A stretch of 64,000 nt of DNA from Bacteroidales bacterium (GCA_017519185.1 JAFWSX010000018.1:1-64000), one strand, 5' to 3'. Shown: positions 1-9,603, counted from the first letter of the stretch. Program-made: numbers and translations. The notes: generated by a model not told the origin, from the letters alone.

Positions 1-48
1 GAGATGATTAACAAACCCGAAAAAACCGTGAAGTTCCATGTGCTCTAA
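1..48 (+). CDS. C-terminal end of an upstream gene (partial)
   Basis: Frame 1 is open from the window edge and reads ...EMINKPEKTVKFHVL followed by TAA at 46-48. The end overlaps the next start codon (38) by 11 bases, the tight spacing seen through the rest of this operon, so a real upstream gene probably ends here. Only 15 residues are visible, so no function can be given, and a chance open frame cannot be excluded. Confidence 0.35.
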   Translation, partial: EMINKPEKTVKFHVL

Positions 49-970
49 GAGATTCCTCATTCTGGCAGTCCTCTGCCCTCTGATGCTCCTGGCATCTTGC
101 GGTAAGAAGGCAGAAGATCCCAATGCTCCTACCCGTTGGGGTAAGGAGAACTACTATGATAAGTTCCTCTGGAAGAAACACGTTCCTGATACCCTGTACC
201 GGACCATCGAGTTCGACTTCAACCAGGACGCCAAGAACTATATGGACAAACCGCTTCGTCTGGGCCTGTTCAAGAAGACCGACAGCGGCAAGATGCTGCC
301 TGTGACGGAGAGCGAGATGGAGGTGTTCGTAGACGGCCAGAAGTGTCCGAACAACATTATCGACGTCCAGCCCGGCACCGACCAGTTGAAGGTCGGCATC
401 GTCTTCAATCCAGAAGCCGAGAACAAGGTTCATCATTGGTTCTTCCGAGCCGTTGATGACGGCGGCCTTGAGCGTATCAATGATATGGATCCTGACACCT
501 ACCAGGCTGACAACGCTTCTTTGATGGACATCGAGGTGGACAAGAACAAGGTGATGAATCCTTTGGCGATGGGAACGGCCCTAACCACTCTCCTCCTCCT
601 TGCTTCTCTGCTGGTATGGCTGTTCGTGATGAAAGCCATCTTCTTCCCTACCTTCCGTGTGGGTAAGATCCAGCTCTCAGACCCTGTCCCGTACAACACC
701 CTCAAGCGTATGCGCGGCTATCGGAAGATGATCCTGACCAATAAGCAGCCCAAGCAAGGCTTCTTTGACAAGGTTTTCGCCGGCAAGATCCTCTATGAGG
801 TAAATGACCTGTGGACGAGCGAAGTGGTGATCGAGCCGAAGGACCGCAACAGCGTGAGACTGCGCTGCCCGAAGGATTTCATGGCTGACGCCCGTGTTTT
901 GAAGAAGAACCAGGAGTACACCATCCAGAATATGACAACGAGCACAAAGACAAAAATCAAAATATCATAA
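38..970 (+). CDS. Lipoprotein with an internal membrane helix
   Basis: A 310-aa protein I do not recognise. It begins with a hydrophobic signal ending in the lipobox LLASC (Cys21), so it is probably lipidated and exported. Residues about 55-165 form a soluble, likely periplasmic region. A strong hydrophobic segment near residues 177-203 is a transmembrane helix, leaving a basic C-terminal domain of about 105 residues, probably cytoplasmic. This topology would let it anchor a cytoplasmic partner to the envelope. It lies 6 bp before the tubulin-like gene and is surely cotranscribed with it. The membrane-anchor role is inference from topology and context only. Confidence 0.7.
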   Translation: MCSKRFLILAVLCPLMLLASCGKKAEDPNAPTRWGKENYYDKFLWKKHVPDTLYRTIEFDFNQDAKNYMDKPLRLGLFKKTDSGKMLPVTESEMEVFVDGQKCPNNIIDVQPGTDQLKVGIVFNPEAENKVHHWFFRAVDDGGLERINDMDPDTYQADNASLMDIEVDKNKVMNPLAMGTALTTLLLLASLLVWLFVMKAIFFPTFRVGKIQLSDPVPYNTLKRMRGYRKMILTNKQPKQGFFDKVFAGKILYEVNDLWTSEVVIEPKDRNSVRLRCPKDFMADARVLKKNQEYTIQNMTTSTKTKIKIS

Positions 971-976
971 ACAGCT

Positions 977-3715
977 ATGGCAACAAAGATTAAACGCTGT
1001 CTGTACGTCGGACTCGGCGGCACCGGTATGAACGCTCTTCTTCATACCAAGAAGATGTTCATCGATACCTATGGCGAGGTTCCCCCTATGATTGGCTTCC
1101 TCGGCATCGATACCGATGGAGGTGCGTACAAGAAGGCTATCCTCTCCAACAAGGGTGAGGATGTCATTCTTGATCCTAAGGAGCAGCTTCCTATCATCGT
1201 GAAGCGTGCCCGTCCCATCTACGATGTGAACAAGGAGGCCTTCTCCTGGATCTCTGAGGAGAACCTCTATGCCCTCACTTCTATGGAACTTGGCGCAGGT
1301 CAGGTCAGGACCAACGGCCGTTTCGCTTTCACGGTGAATTATGACGATATCAGTCGTAAGGTGGAGACTACCCTCGCCCAGATCACTAACGCCCATATCA
1401 TCAACAATGACAAGTATGAACTCTTGGGGGCCAATACTGAGATCCACATGGTCTTCTCCGTGTGCGGTGGAACTGGTTGCGGTACGTTCATCAACATGGC
1501 CTACCTTCTCCGTGAGAAGGTCCCTCAGTGCAAGCTGACGGGTTATGCCGTGCTTCCGGATGTGTTCAAGCACATGTCCAACGCCGGTATGGCCAAGGTG
1601 GCTCCGAACGCTTTCGGTGCCATCGAGGACCTGGACTATCTGATGCACATGGGCATCGGCAGCAAGACCGTGAAGCTCGACTACATCAATGGCTCGTATG
1701 AGATCAAGGACCGCCCGTTTAATTCGGTGATTTTCATCGATAACAAGAACGATCACGGCGACACCTATACGCATATCGATGAGTTGGCCGAAATGATTAG
1801 CCTCGCTCTGGTGACTTCCGCCGGTGAGCTTTCCACAGCTTCTGCAAGTGTCAGCGACAACATCGAGAAGAACATCCGCGAGGGTGCGATGGATATCGAG
1901 AATAAGAAGGCCTGGGCTGCAGGTATGGGTGTCTGCGAGATCATTTACCGCGGCCAGGACCTCAGCGATATTTACTCGATTAAGGCGGCCAAGAACCTCA
2001 TCGACCGCTTCTTCAACAGTTGTCAGGATGCGAATCTGATTGCCAACAACTGGATTGACAGCCCGAACGTCAATATCCGTGAGAACAACAACTATGATCA
2101 CGTGATTGACTATATCTGCGACAAGATGCCCAAGTACGAGCTGACTGTCAATGATTTTGGAAACCCGAAGCCTGAGGTTGAGCAGATCCTGAACATCAAC
2201 CGCATCAAGGATGAGGAGGTCAACAAGAAGATTAATGACCTTACCAGCCGTGTCCGTACTGAACTCCGCAAGCTCATTATCGAGCACATTAACCAGGAGT
2301 GCGGTATCTCCACTGTTGAGAACGTTCTGGAGGCCATCGAGGATCAGGTGGACATCTTCCTCTCCGAGATGACCAATGAGAAAGAAGATTTCCTCTCCCG
2401 TGAACCGATGCTCCAGTCATCTCTGGATACAGCATGTGCTGACCTTAGTGAATACGACGGCAAGTTCTTCAAGAAGAAGAGCAGGCTCGACGACATGGCC
2501 AATGATGTGAGCGACGCCTGCCGCGCCCTTTGTACCTGCAAGTTGGAGATTATCCGTAGGACCGCTGCCATCACCGTGTTCAACAACGTCAAGGGTATCC
2601 TTGCTGAGGCCAATCGTAAAGTCAGCCTCATTTCCGAGAGCCTAAAGGCAGTCAACCGCAATCTCGCCACCCGTCTGGCTCGCATCCAGAACAACGTGGG
2701 TAAGGCTCCCGCTACCTTCCAGATTGACCTGGCCCTGAATTCCGTAAATTCCGTGGGCATCGTGACCGATGAGATCCAGATTCCCGAGTTCGTCAAAGGA
2801 CTTAGGCTGGAGGGCAAGCTCTACGGCTTCACGGAGCTTTCCAACGACGAGATTGAGGCTCAGATCCTCAAGTACACCAGCCGCCTGCATACCGCCCGTA
2901 ACTGGAGGGATACTGGCATCGATGATATCCTGGACAAGATGCCTCAGGAGGAGTTCGACCGGATCACCCGTATCGCTATCGAAAAGGCAATGCCGTTGTT
3001 CCGCTTCGACTACCGTGGCCATATGCCGCATGAGCGTCCACAGGACAGCTTCTTCGTTGGAGTGCCTAACAAGCTGAGCAACCGTTTCTATAAAAACGAT
3101 TACTTCAAGAGCAAACTTACCGGTACAATGGATGTGGACTTCGCCAGCATCGGTGTGAACGACCGTATCATTATCTACCGCCAGGTGGGTGTTGTTCCTG
3201 CCTATACCATCTCTGCTCTCCCTGAGTACCAGAGGGAGTACGAACAGTGCCACGTGGACTGCCACTACGATGCAAACCTGGAGACCCGCATGAAGCGTGA
3301 GGACTTTAGTCTGAAGCCGAAGAAGGCCAGTGACGAAGACCTGCTCGATCTCTGGGTGAAGGGACTTATCTTCGGTTTGATAAAGAACGAGAACGGTACG
3401 TATTACTTCCAGAGCCAGGAGCATGGCGACGTTCTGGATGACAACTGGGTGAAGCTTGGCGAATACCGAGACGAGGCCTTTGACCAGTTCCGTTCCTTCA
3501 AGAGTTCTGTCCGCAAGGAGTTCACCGAGTGGCTTGATAGCCATGCCTTGAGCCAAGGAGCGACAGCCACTAAGGCTGTCATCGATGATGCCAAGGCTAA
3601 CTATTATGAGAAGTTCTCTCAGATCAATATGACGAAGGAAGAGGTGAAGAAGAAGGGATACGAGAAGATCCGTCAACTGATCACTGATGAATTGAACCAC
3701 GTTAAGCAGCTTTAG
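977..3715 (+). CDS. Tubulin/FtsZ-like GTPase (Tubulin_2-type)
   Basis: A 912-aa protein with a tubulin/FtsZ-like N-terminal half. Residues 8-18 give a glycine-rich first nucleotide loop (VGLGGTGMNAL), and residues 163-170 give CGGTGCGT, which corresponds to the tubulin signature loop GGGTGSG. FLGIDTDGG at about 40-48 fits the second strand of the fold. The C-terminal half (about 400-912) is long, helical and charged, unlike FtsZ, whose tail is short; total length is more than twice that of FtsZ. The overall pattern matches the large bacterial tubulin-like family (Pfam Tubulin_2), for which membrane remodelling has been proposed. It sits between a membrane lipoprotein and a membrane-anchored papain-like protein. 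GTP binding is well supported by motif; polymerisation and role are inference. Confidence 0.8.
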   Translation: MATKIKRCLYVGLGGTGMNALLHTKKMFIDTYGEVPPMIGFLGIDTDGGAYKKAILSNKGEDVILDPKEQLPIIVKRARPIYDVNKEAFSWISEENLYALTSMELGAGQVRTNGRFAFTVNYDDISRKVETTLAQITNAHIINNDKYELLGANTEIHMVFSVCGGTGCGTFINMAYLLREKVPQCKLTGYAVLPDVFKHMSNAGMAKVAPNAFGAIEDLDYLMHMGIGSKTVKLDYINGSYEIKDRPFNSVIFIDNKNDHGDTYTHIDELAEMISLALVTSAGELSTASASVSDNIEKNIREGAMDIENKKAWAAGMGVCEIIYRGQDLSDIYSIKAAKNLIDRFFNSCQDANLIANNWIDSPNVNIRENNNYDHVIDYICDKMPKYELTVNDFGNPKPEVEQILNINRIKDEEVNKKINDLTSRVRTELRKLIIEHINQECGISTVENVLEAIEDQVDIFLSEMTNEKEDFLSREPMLQSSLDTACADLSEYDGKFFKKKSRLDDMANDVSDACRALCTCKLEIIRRTAAITVFNNVKGILAEANRKVSLISESLKAVNRNLATRLARIQNNVGKAPATFQIDLALNSVNSVGIVTDEIQIPEFVKGLRLEGKLYGFTELSNDEIEAQILKYTSRLHTARNWRDTGIDDILDKMPQEEFDRITRIAIEKAMPLFRFDYRGHMPHERPQDSFFVGVPNKLSNRFYKNDYFKSKLTGTMDVDFASIGVNDRIIIYRQVGVVPAYTISALPEYQREYEQCHVDCHYDANLETRMKREDFSLKPKKASDEDLLDLWVKGLIFGLIKNENGTYYFQSQEHGDVLDDNWVKLGEYRDEAFDQFRSFKSSVRKEFTEWLDSHALSQGATATKAVIDDAKANYYEKFSQINMTKEEVKKKGYEKIRQLITDELNHVKQL

Positions 3716-3720
3716 GTTTT

Positions 3721-6700
3721 ATGAGGCATACAACGCACATCATGCTGGGCGCAGACTCTGCGCCCATGCTGAAAGGCATCAAACGATACGTCATCAAGTA
3801 TGGGGATCAGGAGGTAAACGACTATTTCAAGGCGTTCCTCTTCCCCGAGCTGGATCCTTCCGTCGAGGCTAGTTTCCAGGGCGCTGAGCCGGTCAAGGCT
3901 GACGAGAGCGTATTCGTGGCGGGCATTGACGAGATGTTCGATGTGCAGTTGGGCAGCCCCTATAAGGTCCATCCCAGCAGTCGGCCGGATTACCTGAAGG
4001 GTTTCTTCCGGACGCTGTATGACAGGAGCATCACCATAAACCGGCCGAGCGACAGCTCGACGATGAATCTGTGTCTGTATGTTCCGCTATACCTGAAGGA
4101 ATACTGGTCGGTTGTGGAAGAGTTCCTCTCGGCGATCGAGGCGCTTCCTCAGAGCTACAACGTGGATCTGTTCCTGCTCCCCTACGATATCGCTTTCCTC
4201 TTTGAGAAGAAGGACTCTGACTTGACGGTGAAATACTCCGCCTACGCCAAGACTTCGAAAGAAGTGCTGGAAGAAGTCCTGAACGCAAAGAAGAAGTTCA
4301 CGAAGTTGGGATCTCTTGTACTGCTTCAGAACTGCAATTCAGATGGTACGGCTCTGGGTCTCAATGATGATTCCTTCGTGCGGATTGCCGGAGAGTATGC
4401 CCTGCTGTCCGTGAAGCACTATCCGGAGATGTTCCAGCCCGCAGCCCAGGACCCGAAACGTCCTTTGCATGCACTCGGACTTTCCGTATTGAGCTTCGAC
4501 AAGTATTACTTCGTGCAATACCTGCTTCACCGGGCGTATGCCCATATCCTCGACCGAGAGAATGTCTCCCAGTCTGAGGTTGAGGTGAACAAGGTTTCTC
4601 AGATCGTACAGGGACTGCTCAGCCAGAACGTGAACATTTTCTCGAAGTTCTACGAGAAAGAAGTCTCTCCGAGGCTGAACAAAAACCTGGATCACACTGA
4701 GATCATCAGTCAGATAGGCCCGGCACTTAAAGCAGAGATTACCCGACTGACGCAGGAATTCCAATCTTACATCGTCAATCCAGATCTATCCCTCCCTGAG
4801 AAGAAGGCGACGCTTGCCCAACTGCTGGGAGAAGACGACGATCTGCTCACCGGCTATATGTTCAACAAACGTCAGCTTGTCATCGACGATTGCAGCCGGG
4901 AGGTTCTGGATCTCTTCGTGAATGCGCATAACGCGATTTGCGCGATGCAGCCTGCCGATGTTCAACCGGGGCCAGATGCCGAAGAAGAGAAGAAGGCGCG
5001 TGATTTGGAAGTGGCAAGAATTCAGGAGTATGCCGCACTCACTCCGACACCGAAACGAATCCGTACCGCAAGCGAACTCCTGGATGACCTGAAGGCCACC
5101 AAGGTCACGATGCGTGAGTCCACGAACTACATCCGGCAGAAGACGATTGAACTTGAGGGACTGGATATTCAGCGCCAGGACCACAAAGAAAGCTTCAAAC
5201 GCCTGACCAATGACGGATTTGTCTTCGAGGGCCATACATATAAGCTTCAGGGCGATACCCAGGAGATTGATTTGGACGACGAATACCAGCCTCTCTCGAC
5301 GATAGCTCCGTCCATCGACCTGCGTAAGGAATTTACGCCGGTCAAGGACCAGGGAGAGATGGGAGCCTGCTCTGCGTTCGCACTGGTGGGTATCTTCGAG
5401 TATATCTTGAAGAAGAACAAGCAGCCGGATATCGACCTGAGCGAGCAGTTTGTGTATTATAACGCTCGAAAGGCTGACGGTTCATCCCGGGTCGATGCTG
5501 GTAGTTCCCTCTATGATGTCGTCCAGACGTTGATGAAGGACGGTGTGTGTCTGGAGCATCTGTTCCCTTATAATCCAGGAAACATTTCCAAGGATCCTCC
5601 CGTGGAAGCTATAGAAGACGGTCAGACACGCAAGGTGGTCAAGGCCAAGAACGTGAAGAAGAATCTTCACGATATCAAGTCTGCCGTGGCCGAGGGTTAT
5701 CCTGTGGCCATCTCACTGAAGATCTTCAACTCCTTCCATCCCCGGAGAGGTTTTATCCGCATCCCGAATGAGACGGAAATACAGAGCGAGCAGTCCGGTA
5801 ATCACGCGATGGTGATTTGCGGCTACAATGATGATGCGCGATTCTTTGTCGTTCGCAACTCCTGGGGCCGCAAGTTTGGTGACAAGGGCTATTGTTATAT
5901 CCCCTACGGCTATGTAGAGAATGAGGCCCTTCTGAACGGCGCCTGCATCATAACTGAAATCAGCGATACCAAGCTTCAAGTGAAAGGCAGCGACCAGAAG
6001 GCTGTTGTTTCCTTTGATCTTACCGACTCCAACATCAAGTCTGAGATTCTGACTAACCTCATCCGTGAGGAGAAGATCAAACTGGACAAGTTGAACAAGG
6101 AACTTACTGACAGGAGCAGGCTGTTTAATGAGTTGTTCCAGCAGTTAGGCAATAACGGTGTCCGGGAGACTCTTTGTGACGGGACCAAGGAACGGCTGGA
6201 CTGGGAATGCCGTAATCTTACCCGGGAGAAAGACAATCTCCATAAGGAACGTCTTCGCGAGCTGGATGCTTTCGATGCAGAAAGCCGTAGGATGAGGTGG
6301 TGGTTCTGGGGAAGCATGGCCGTGATTTTCCTTGGGTTCGTAATCACATGCATCATCGCCAAGTCTCTGGAACCGCTTATCAAGAAGCCTAGCCTGTGGA
6401 TTTACGGTGTCATCGCGCTTGCCGGCGTGGCGTTCTGGCTGGTTATGCGGCATCGCAAGCGCCAGCGTCAGGATATGGATCTGGATTACAAGAGCCAGCT
6501 TGAGCGTTTGTCGCAGGAGATATCCAAGCGGGAGCGTGAGAAAGAAATCACTCATCTGAAGACGCACCTCGCCGGTATGATTATCGACTCACTGTATAAA
6601 CTGGGCCGTAATCTTCATACCAAGTATAACGGGATGCGCTCGTATGTAGGTAACCTGAAGGTATGGCGCGAACAGGAGAATGAGTCCTTGAAGATGAATC

Positions 6701-7239
6701 CCCTCAGTAGGGATCCTTTCCTTACCCTCATTTCCAATGAATGTCTTGACAAGTATTTCGAAGATAACAAGGAAAAGCTCACCAAGGGGCTTGAACTGAG
6801 CAAGATGTTCAAGGACAAGTATAACGTACAGGAAGAAGAAGTCGTCAAGTTCAAGAATGAACTGAAGAAGAAACTGGTCGCGATGCTTTTCAAGGCCATC
6901 GAGGGCTTCTCCATCTTCAAGTACGTGACCAACACGGAAGACTATCCGTATGTTGGTCTTGATTATACGGACATTGATGCGTTGCTTCAGCAAATGGACT
7001 ACAAGTCTACACCGTTCGTGCGTCTGAATCCTGCACCGGCGAAGAAGGAGGGCATCAATACCCATTGCAAGATGATGTTCCTGTATGCGGAGCGTGAGCA
7101 GGATCGCAAGACGTGGGAAGACGCCTGCAGCCGGAGTTTTAATAACGAACCTCAAATTCACATAACAGACTCCCTCTTCAAAATCTCATTATTACAACTC
7201 AAGGGTGTTGCAACTAATGAAATATTCATTCTAAACTAA
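3721..7239 (+). CDS. Membrane-anchored papain-like (C1A) cysteine protease, large
   Basis: A 1172-aa multidomain protein. Residues 1 to about 520 are unrecognised, ending in a charged helical stretch. Residues about 525-745 are a C1A papain-like domain: QGEMGACSAFA carries the catalytic Cys550, GNHAM the His695 and RNSWG the Asn713, all in the canonical order. A coiled-coil-like region (about 765-855) leads to two hydrophobic segments at about 860-882 and 891-911, then a long charged C-terminal region. There is no signal peptide, so both ends and the protease domain are predicted to be cytoplasmic, unusual for this family. It starts 5 bp after the tubulin-like gene. The last 30 codons are visibly more AT-rich than the rest, marking a composition boundary. 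Protease fold is well supported; substrate unknown. Confidence 0.8.
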   Translation: MRHTTHIMLGADSAPMLKGIKRYVIKYGDQEVNDYFKAFLFPELDPSVEASFQGAEPVKADESVFVAGIDEMFDVQLGSPYKVHPSSRPDYLKGFFRTLYDRSITINRPSDSSTMNLCLYVPLYLKEYWSVVEEFLSAIEALPQSYNVDLFLLPYDIAFLFEKKDSDLTVKYSAYAKTSKEVLEEVLNAKKKFTKLGSLVLLQNCNSDGTALGLNDDSFVRIAGEYALLSVKHYPEMFQPAAQDPKRPLHALGLSVLSFDKYYFVQYLLHRAYAHILDRENVSQSEVEVNKVSQIVQGLLSQNVNIFSKFYEKEVSPRLNKNLDHTEIISQIGPALKAEITRLTQEFQSYIVNPDLSLPEKKATLAQLLGEDDDLLTGYMFNKRQLVIDDCSREVLDLFVNAHNAICAMQPADVQPGPDAEEEKKARDLEVARIQEYAALTPTPKRIRTASELLDDLKATKVTMRESTNYIRQKTIELEGLDIQRQDHKESFKRLTNDGFVFEGHTYKLQGDTQEIDLDDEYQPLSTIAPSIDLRKEFTPVKDQGEMGACSAFALVGIFEYILKKNKQPDIDLSEQFVYYNARKADGSSRVDAGSSLYDVVQTLMKDGVCLEHLFPYNPGNISKDPPVEAIEDGQTRKVVKAKNVKKNLHDIKSAVAEGYPVAISLKIFNSFHPRRGFIRIPNETEIQSEQSGNHAMVICGYNDDARFFVVRNSWGRKFGDKGYCYIPYGYVENEALLNGACIITEISDTKLQVKGSDQKAVVSFDLTDSNIKSEILTNLIREEKIKLDKLNKELTDRSRLFNELFQQLGNNGVRETLCDGTKERLDWECRNLTREKDNLHKERLRELDAFDAESRRMRWWFWGSMAVIFLGFVITCIIAKSLEPLIKKPSLWIYGVIALAGVAFWLVMRHRKRQRQDMDLDYKSQLERLSQEISKREREKEITHLKTHLAGMIIDSLYKLGRNLHTKYNGMRSYVGNLKVWREQENESLKMNPLSRDPFLTLISNECLDKYFEDNKEKLTKGLELSKMFKDKYNVQEEEVVKFKNELKKKLVAMLFKAIEGFSIFKYVTNTEDYPYVGLDYTDIDALLQQMDYKSTPFVRLNPAPAKKEGINTHCKMMFLYAEREQDRKTWEDACSRSFNNEPQIHITDSLFKISLLQLKGVATNEIFILN

Positions 7240-7244
7240 ACACA

Positions 7245-8021
7245 ATGTTCCGTCGGCTCATGTGTCATATTCTACTCGCACTCGTGTCAATAGTCATGTT
7301 GGCACAGGGACATCGTGGAATTAATGAACCGCCATTTGACAAGAGCATGATGGAACTCCCGGCAATTCGTAATACAGATGTTATTCTTGTATATAGCGGA
7401 TTTGTCGTCAATTATAATCCACATCGGCTTATTCCCAACTGGGTAGCGTACGAATTGACAGCTGAGGAAGTAGCTGGAGATGTGCCTCGTGCAAAAGGAT
7501 TCAGTATGGATCTTGATTACAAGGATAGGCAAGCGATGCGTGAGGATTATAGTAACACCGGTTGGGACAAAGGGCATATGGCTCCCGCTGCTGATATGAA
7601 GTGGTCCCAAATGGCAATGAATGAAAGTTTTTATTTGACTAACATATGTCCACAAAATCATGATCTTAACGGAAATGATTGGCATACATTAGAAAGGATG
7701 ACACGAGATTGGGCCTTGAAATACGGTAAAGTATGGATAATATGTGGACCATACGTTTATGCTAATAAATACGGTACTATTGGTGAAAGGAAAGTAGTGG
7801 TTCCAGATGGTTTTTTCAAAGCAGTATTAAGAAAAGATGGTGATGAGTGGTACTCGATTGCTTTTGTGTTTGAAAACGACAATCATAGACAGGCAGTAAA
7901 AGATGCCGTGGTATCTGTCAATGATGTTGAATCCTTGATTGGTTATGACATATTCACCAATCTTAACGACAAGATTGAGAATGATGTGGAAAACCAGGCA
8001 GACTGGAATAATTGGAAATGA
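7245..8021 (+). CDS. DNA/RNA non-specific endonuclease (NUC1 family)
   Basis: A 258-aa exported nuclease of the beta-beta-alpha metal type. The N terminus is a typical signal peptide (about residues 1-22). The active-site motif appears as TGWDKGHMAPAAD, with His111 as general base; it is the DRGH motif with Lys in place of Arg, a variant I believe is common in Bacteroidetes homologues. The metal-binding Asn lies in the following NICPQNHDLN segment. The family cleaves DNA and RNA with little sequence preference, so an exported form would act in the periplasm or outside the cell. It follows the C1A gene by 5 bp but its codon use is clearly more AT-rich. Why it is linked to the Hxs genes downstream is unknown. 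Confidence 0.85.
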   Translation: MFRRLMCHILLALVSIVMLAQGHRGINEPPFDKSMMELPAIRNTDVILVYSGFVVNYNPHRLIPNWVAYELTAEEVAGDVPRAKGFSMDLDYKDRQAMREDYSNTGWDKGHMAPAADMKWSQMAMNESFYLTNICPQNHDLNGNDWHTLERMTRDWALKYGKVWIICGPYVYANKYGTIGERKVVVPDGFFKAVLRKDGDEWYSIAFVFENDNHRQAVKDAVVSVNDVESLIGYDIFTNLNDKIENDVENQADWNNWK

Positions 8022-8032
8022 TATAATCACAT

Positions 8033-8713
8033 ATGGATTGTTTTCTTTTATTTTACGAACAGTTGGAGAAATTATCAACTATTCCTAAATGCAGGAATGG
8101 TATTTCTGTAGATGTTTATGATGCGGGAACAACAGAAGAATATTTCCGTCAGATTGATCAATGTACATCTTTGTTAGTGTCTTTCTATGACCGGTATATT
8201 GCAGATACCAAGATGCACCTCGCACTTCACAAGCGGATAAATACTCGGCATCGAAAAAACTATGATGACTTGAAGTTGATGCTAATGATTGATGTTATCC
8301 GCGCTTATGAGGAATTGAATCATCCTACACGACTTCATTCACCGGAGGGAATAGCCCTCTTATTATTGTTAGTTAAGCTGTTCCGGCAAGATTACGTTGT
8401 CTCTTATATTGGCTTAAAAACTATTCCTTATGATATAATTAATCTCGATGGCCTTGTTCCATTTATATCTGAATGTTCCGACAGAATTGACATTCCAGTA
8501 AATGATAGTGTAATCTCTACCTTACTCCAAACAGTGCACCCACAAGCTGACAACATATATCGTATTAGTTTATACCATCTATTTGAGTCAGTTGCTGCTG
8601 TTGATGGTGCAATATCTCAGTCAGAAAAGGAATACTTAATGACTCTTCTTCACCTTGATGATGACGATATCGGTAATGACATTAAAATAGAAACAAAACT
8701 AGTTCTTAAGTAA
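8033..8713 (+). CDS. TerB-like cytoplasmic protein
   Basis: A 226-aa mostly helical protein without signal peptide. The C-terminal part (about residues 180-215) reads FESVAAVDGAISQSEKEYL, close to the TerB tellurite-resistance fold signature (DG.is..E...). The N-terminal 170 residues are not recognised. It lies 11 bp after the nuclease gene and its stop codon is one base before the hxsA start, so it belongs to this operon. TerB-like domains recur in systems that link membrane processes and stress or phage response. The assignment rests on one short motif and is moderate. Confidence 0.55.
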   Translation: MDCFLLFYEQLEKLSTIPKCRNGISVDVYDAGTTEEYFRQIDQCTSLLVSFYDRYIADTKMHLALHKRINTRHRKNYDDLKLMLMIDVIRAYEELNHPTRLHSPEGIALLLLLVKLFRQDYVVSYIGLKTIPYDIINLDGLVPFISECSDRIDIPVNDSVISTLLQTVHPQADNIYRISLYHLFESVAAVDGAISQSEKEYLMTLLHLDDDDIGNDIKIETKLVLK

Positions 8714-8714
8714 T

Positions 8715-9599
8715 ATGAAGCCTGGATTTAAGAGTCTTTTCAGAAGTATTATTGCTACATCAGTTGCCACCATTGCTGGAACTTATGGGGCTGATGCTGC
8801 ACCAAAATATAAGTTTAATGAATCCCAAGATGATTCTCATATTGAAGAGCAGAACTTGGCCAAGAAAGATTTGACACATAAATTGATGTTGAATTTCACT
8901 AGCGATGAGGAAGTATATCTATCTGGGCATCGCAGTCACAGTTCACATCGTAGTCACAGTAGCCATAGTTCTCATCGCTCTGGTTCATCACATTATTCTT
9001 CATCAACCACTTCCACTTCTACGAGATCAACAGGGTCTTCTACATATTCAACTGGTAGTTCATCCTCTGCAGGAACCAAATCAGGTGTTTATAGCTCACC
9101 TACGGTCTCTTCCTCTTCTTATGCCTTAGGTGATCGCAACATATCCAAAGGGGTATATGGCAACGATGTCAAGTCAGCATCTGATCATCTGGTCAAACTA
9201 GGTTATTTAAAAACTTCTGATATAACTAAAAACTCATCAGGATATGTTGTGTATAACAGTGCCATGGAAGATGCCACAAGCGCTTACGAGAGAGAGAAAG
9301 GACTGCCAGAAGATGGTATTCTTAGCAAAACCACAGCCATTGCTCTAAAAAATGATGCGGAATCTTACAGACCGCTTGGAAGTCGCATACTGGTTGCTGG
9401 AATGGCTGGCACAGATGTCTCTGAACTCAAGAATATACTAATTGACAAAAATGTTATAAGAGGAAAGAAAAAAAACAAATATGATGTCACAACATTAGAT
9501 GAGACTATTGTAGAGATGTTAGATGCCTATCTCAACGATAATGGAGTTGAGTGGACTGGAAGAGTCGATTCTAGGGTAATATCTTTCCTTAAGAAATAG
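8715..9599 (+). CDS. hxsA: His-Xaa-Ser repeat protein HxsA
   Basis: A 294-aa exported protein and the presumed substrate of the Hxs radical-SAM pair. A signal peptide occupies residues 1 to about 28. Residues 72-95 form the diagnostic block of alternating His and Ser (HRSHSSHRSHSSHSSHRS), followed by a long Ser/Thr-rich linker to about residue 140. Residues about 146-215 resemble a peptidoglycan-binding domain type 1 (GNDVKSASDHLVKLGYL ... GLPEDGILSKTTAIAL), and a second related segment follows to the C terminus. Named by family knowledge: proteins with this repeat occur beside HxsB, HxsC and HxsD, all present here. The modification made on the His-Xaa-Ser block is, as far as I know, not established. 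Confidence 0.9.
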   Translation: MKPGFKSLFRSIIATSVATIAGTYGADAAPKYKFNESQDDSHIEEQNLAKKDLTHKLMLNFTSDEEVYLSGHRSHSSHRSHSSHSSHRSGSSHYSSSTTSTSTRSTGSSTYSTGSSSSAGTKSGVYSSPTVSSSSYALGDRNISKGVYGNDVKSASDHLVKLGYLKTSDITKNSSGYVVYNSAMEDATSAYEREKGLPEDGILSKTTAIALKNDAESYRPLGSRILVAGMAGTDVSELKNILIDKNVIRGKKKNKYDVTTLDETIVEMLDAYLNDNGVEWTGRVDSRVISFLKK

Positions 9600-9603
9600 T
9601 AAA

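Noticed and set aside
965..2287. 440-aa minus-strand open frame opposite the tubulin-like gene
   Set aside because: Antisense shadow of a well-supported gene with Ile/Val/Leu-rich content and no recognisable domain.
2642..3700. 352-aa minus-strand frame opposite the tubulin-like gene
   Set aside because: Shadow frame; no start context or domain, and codon use favours the plus strand.
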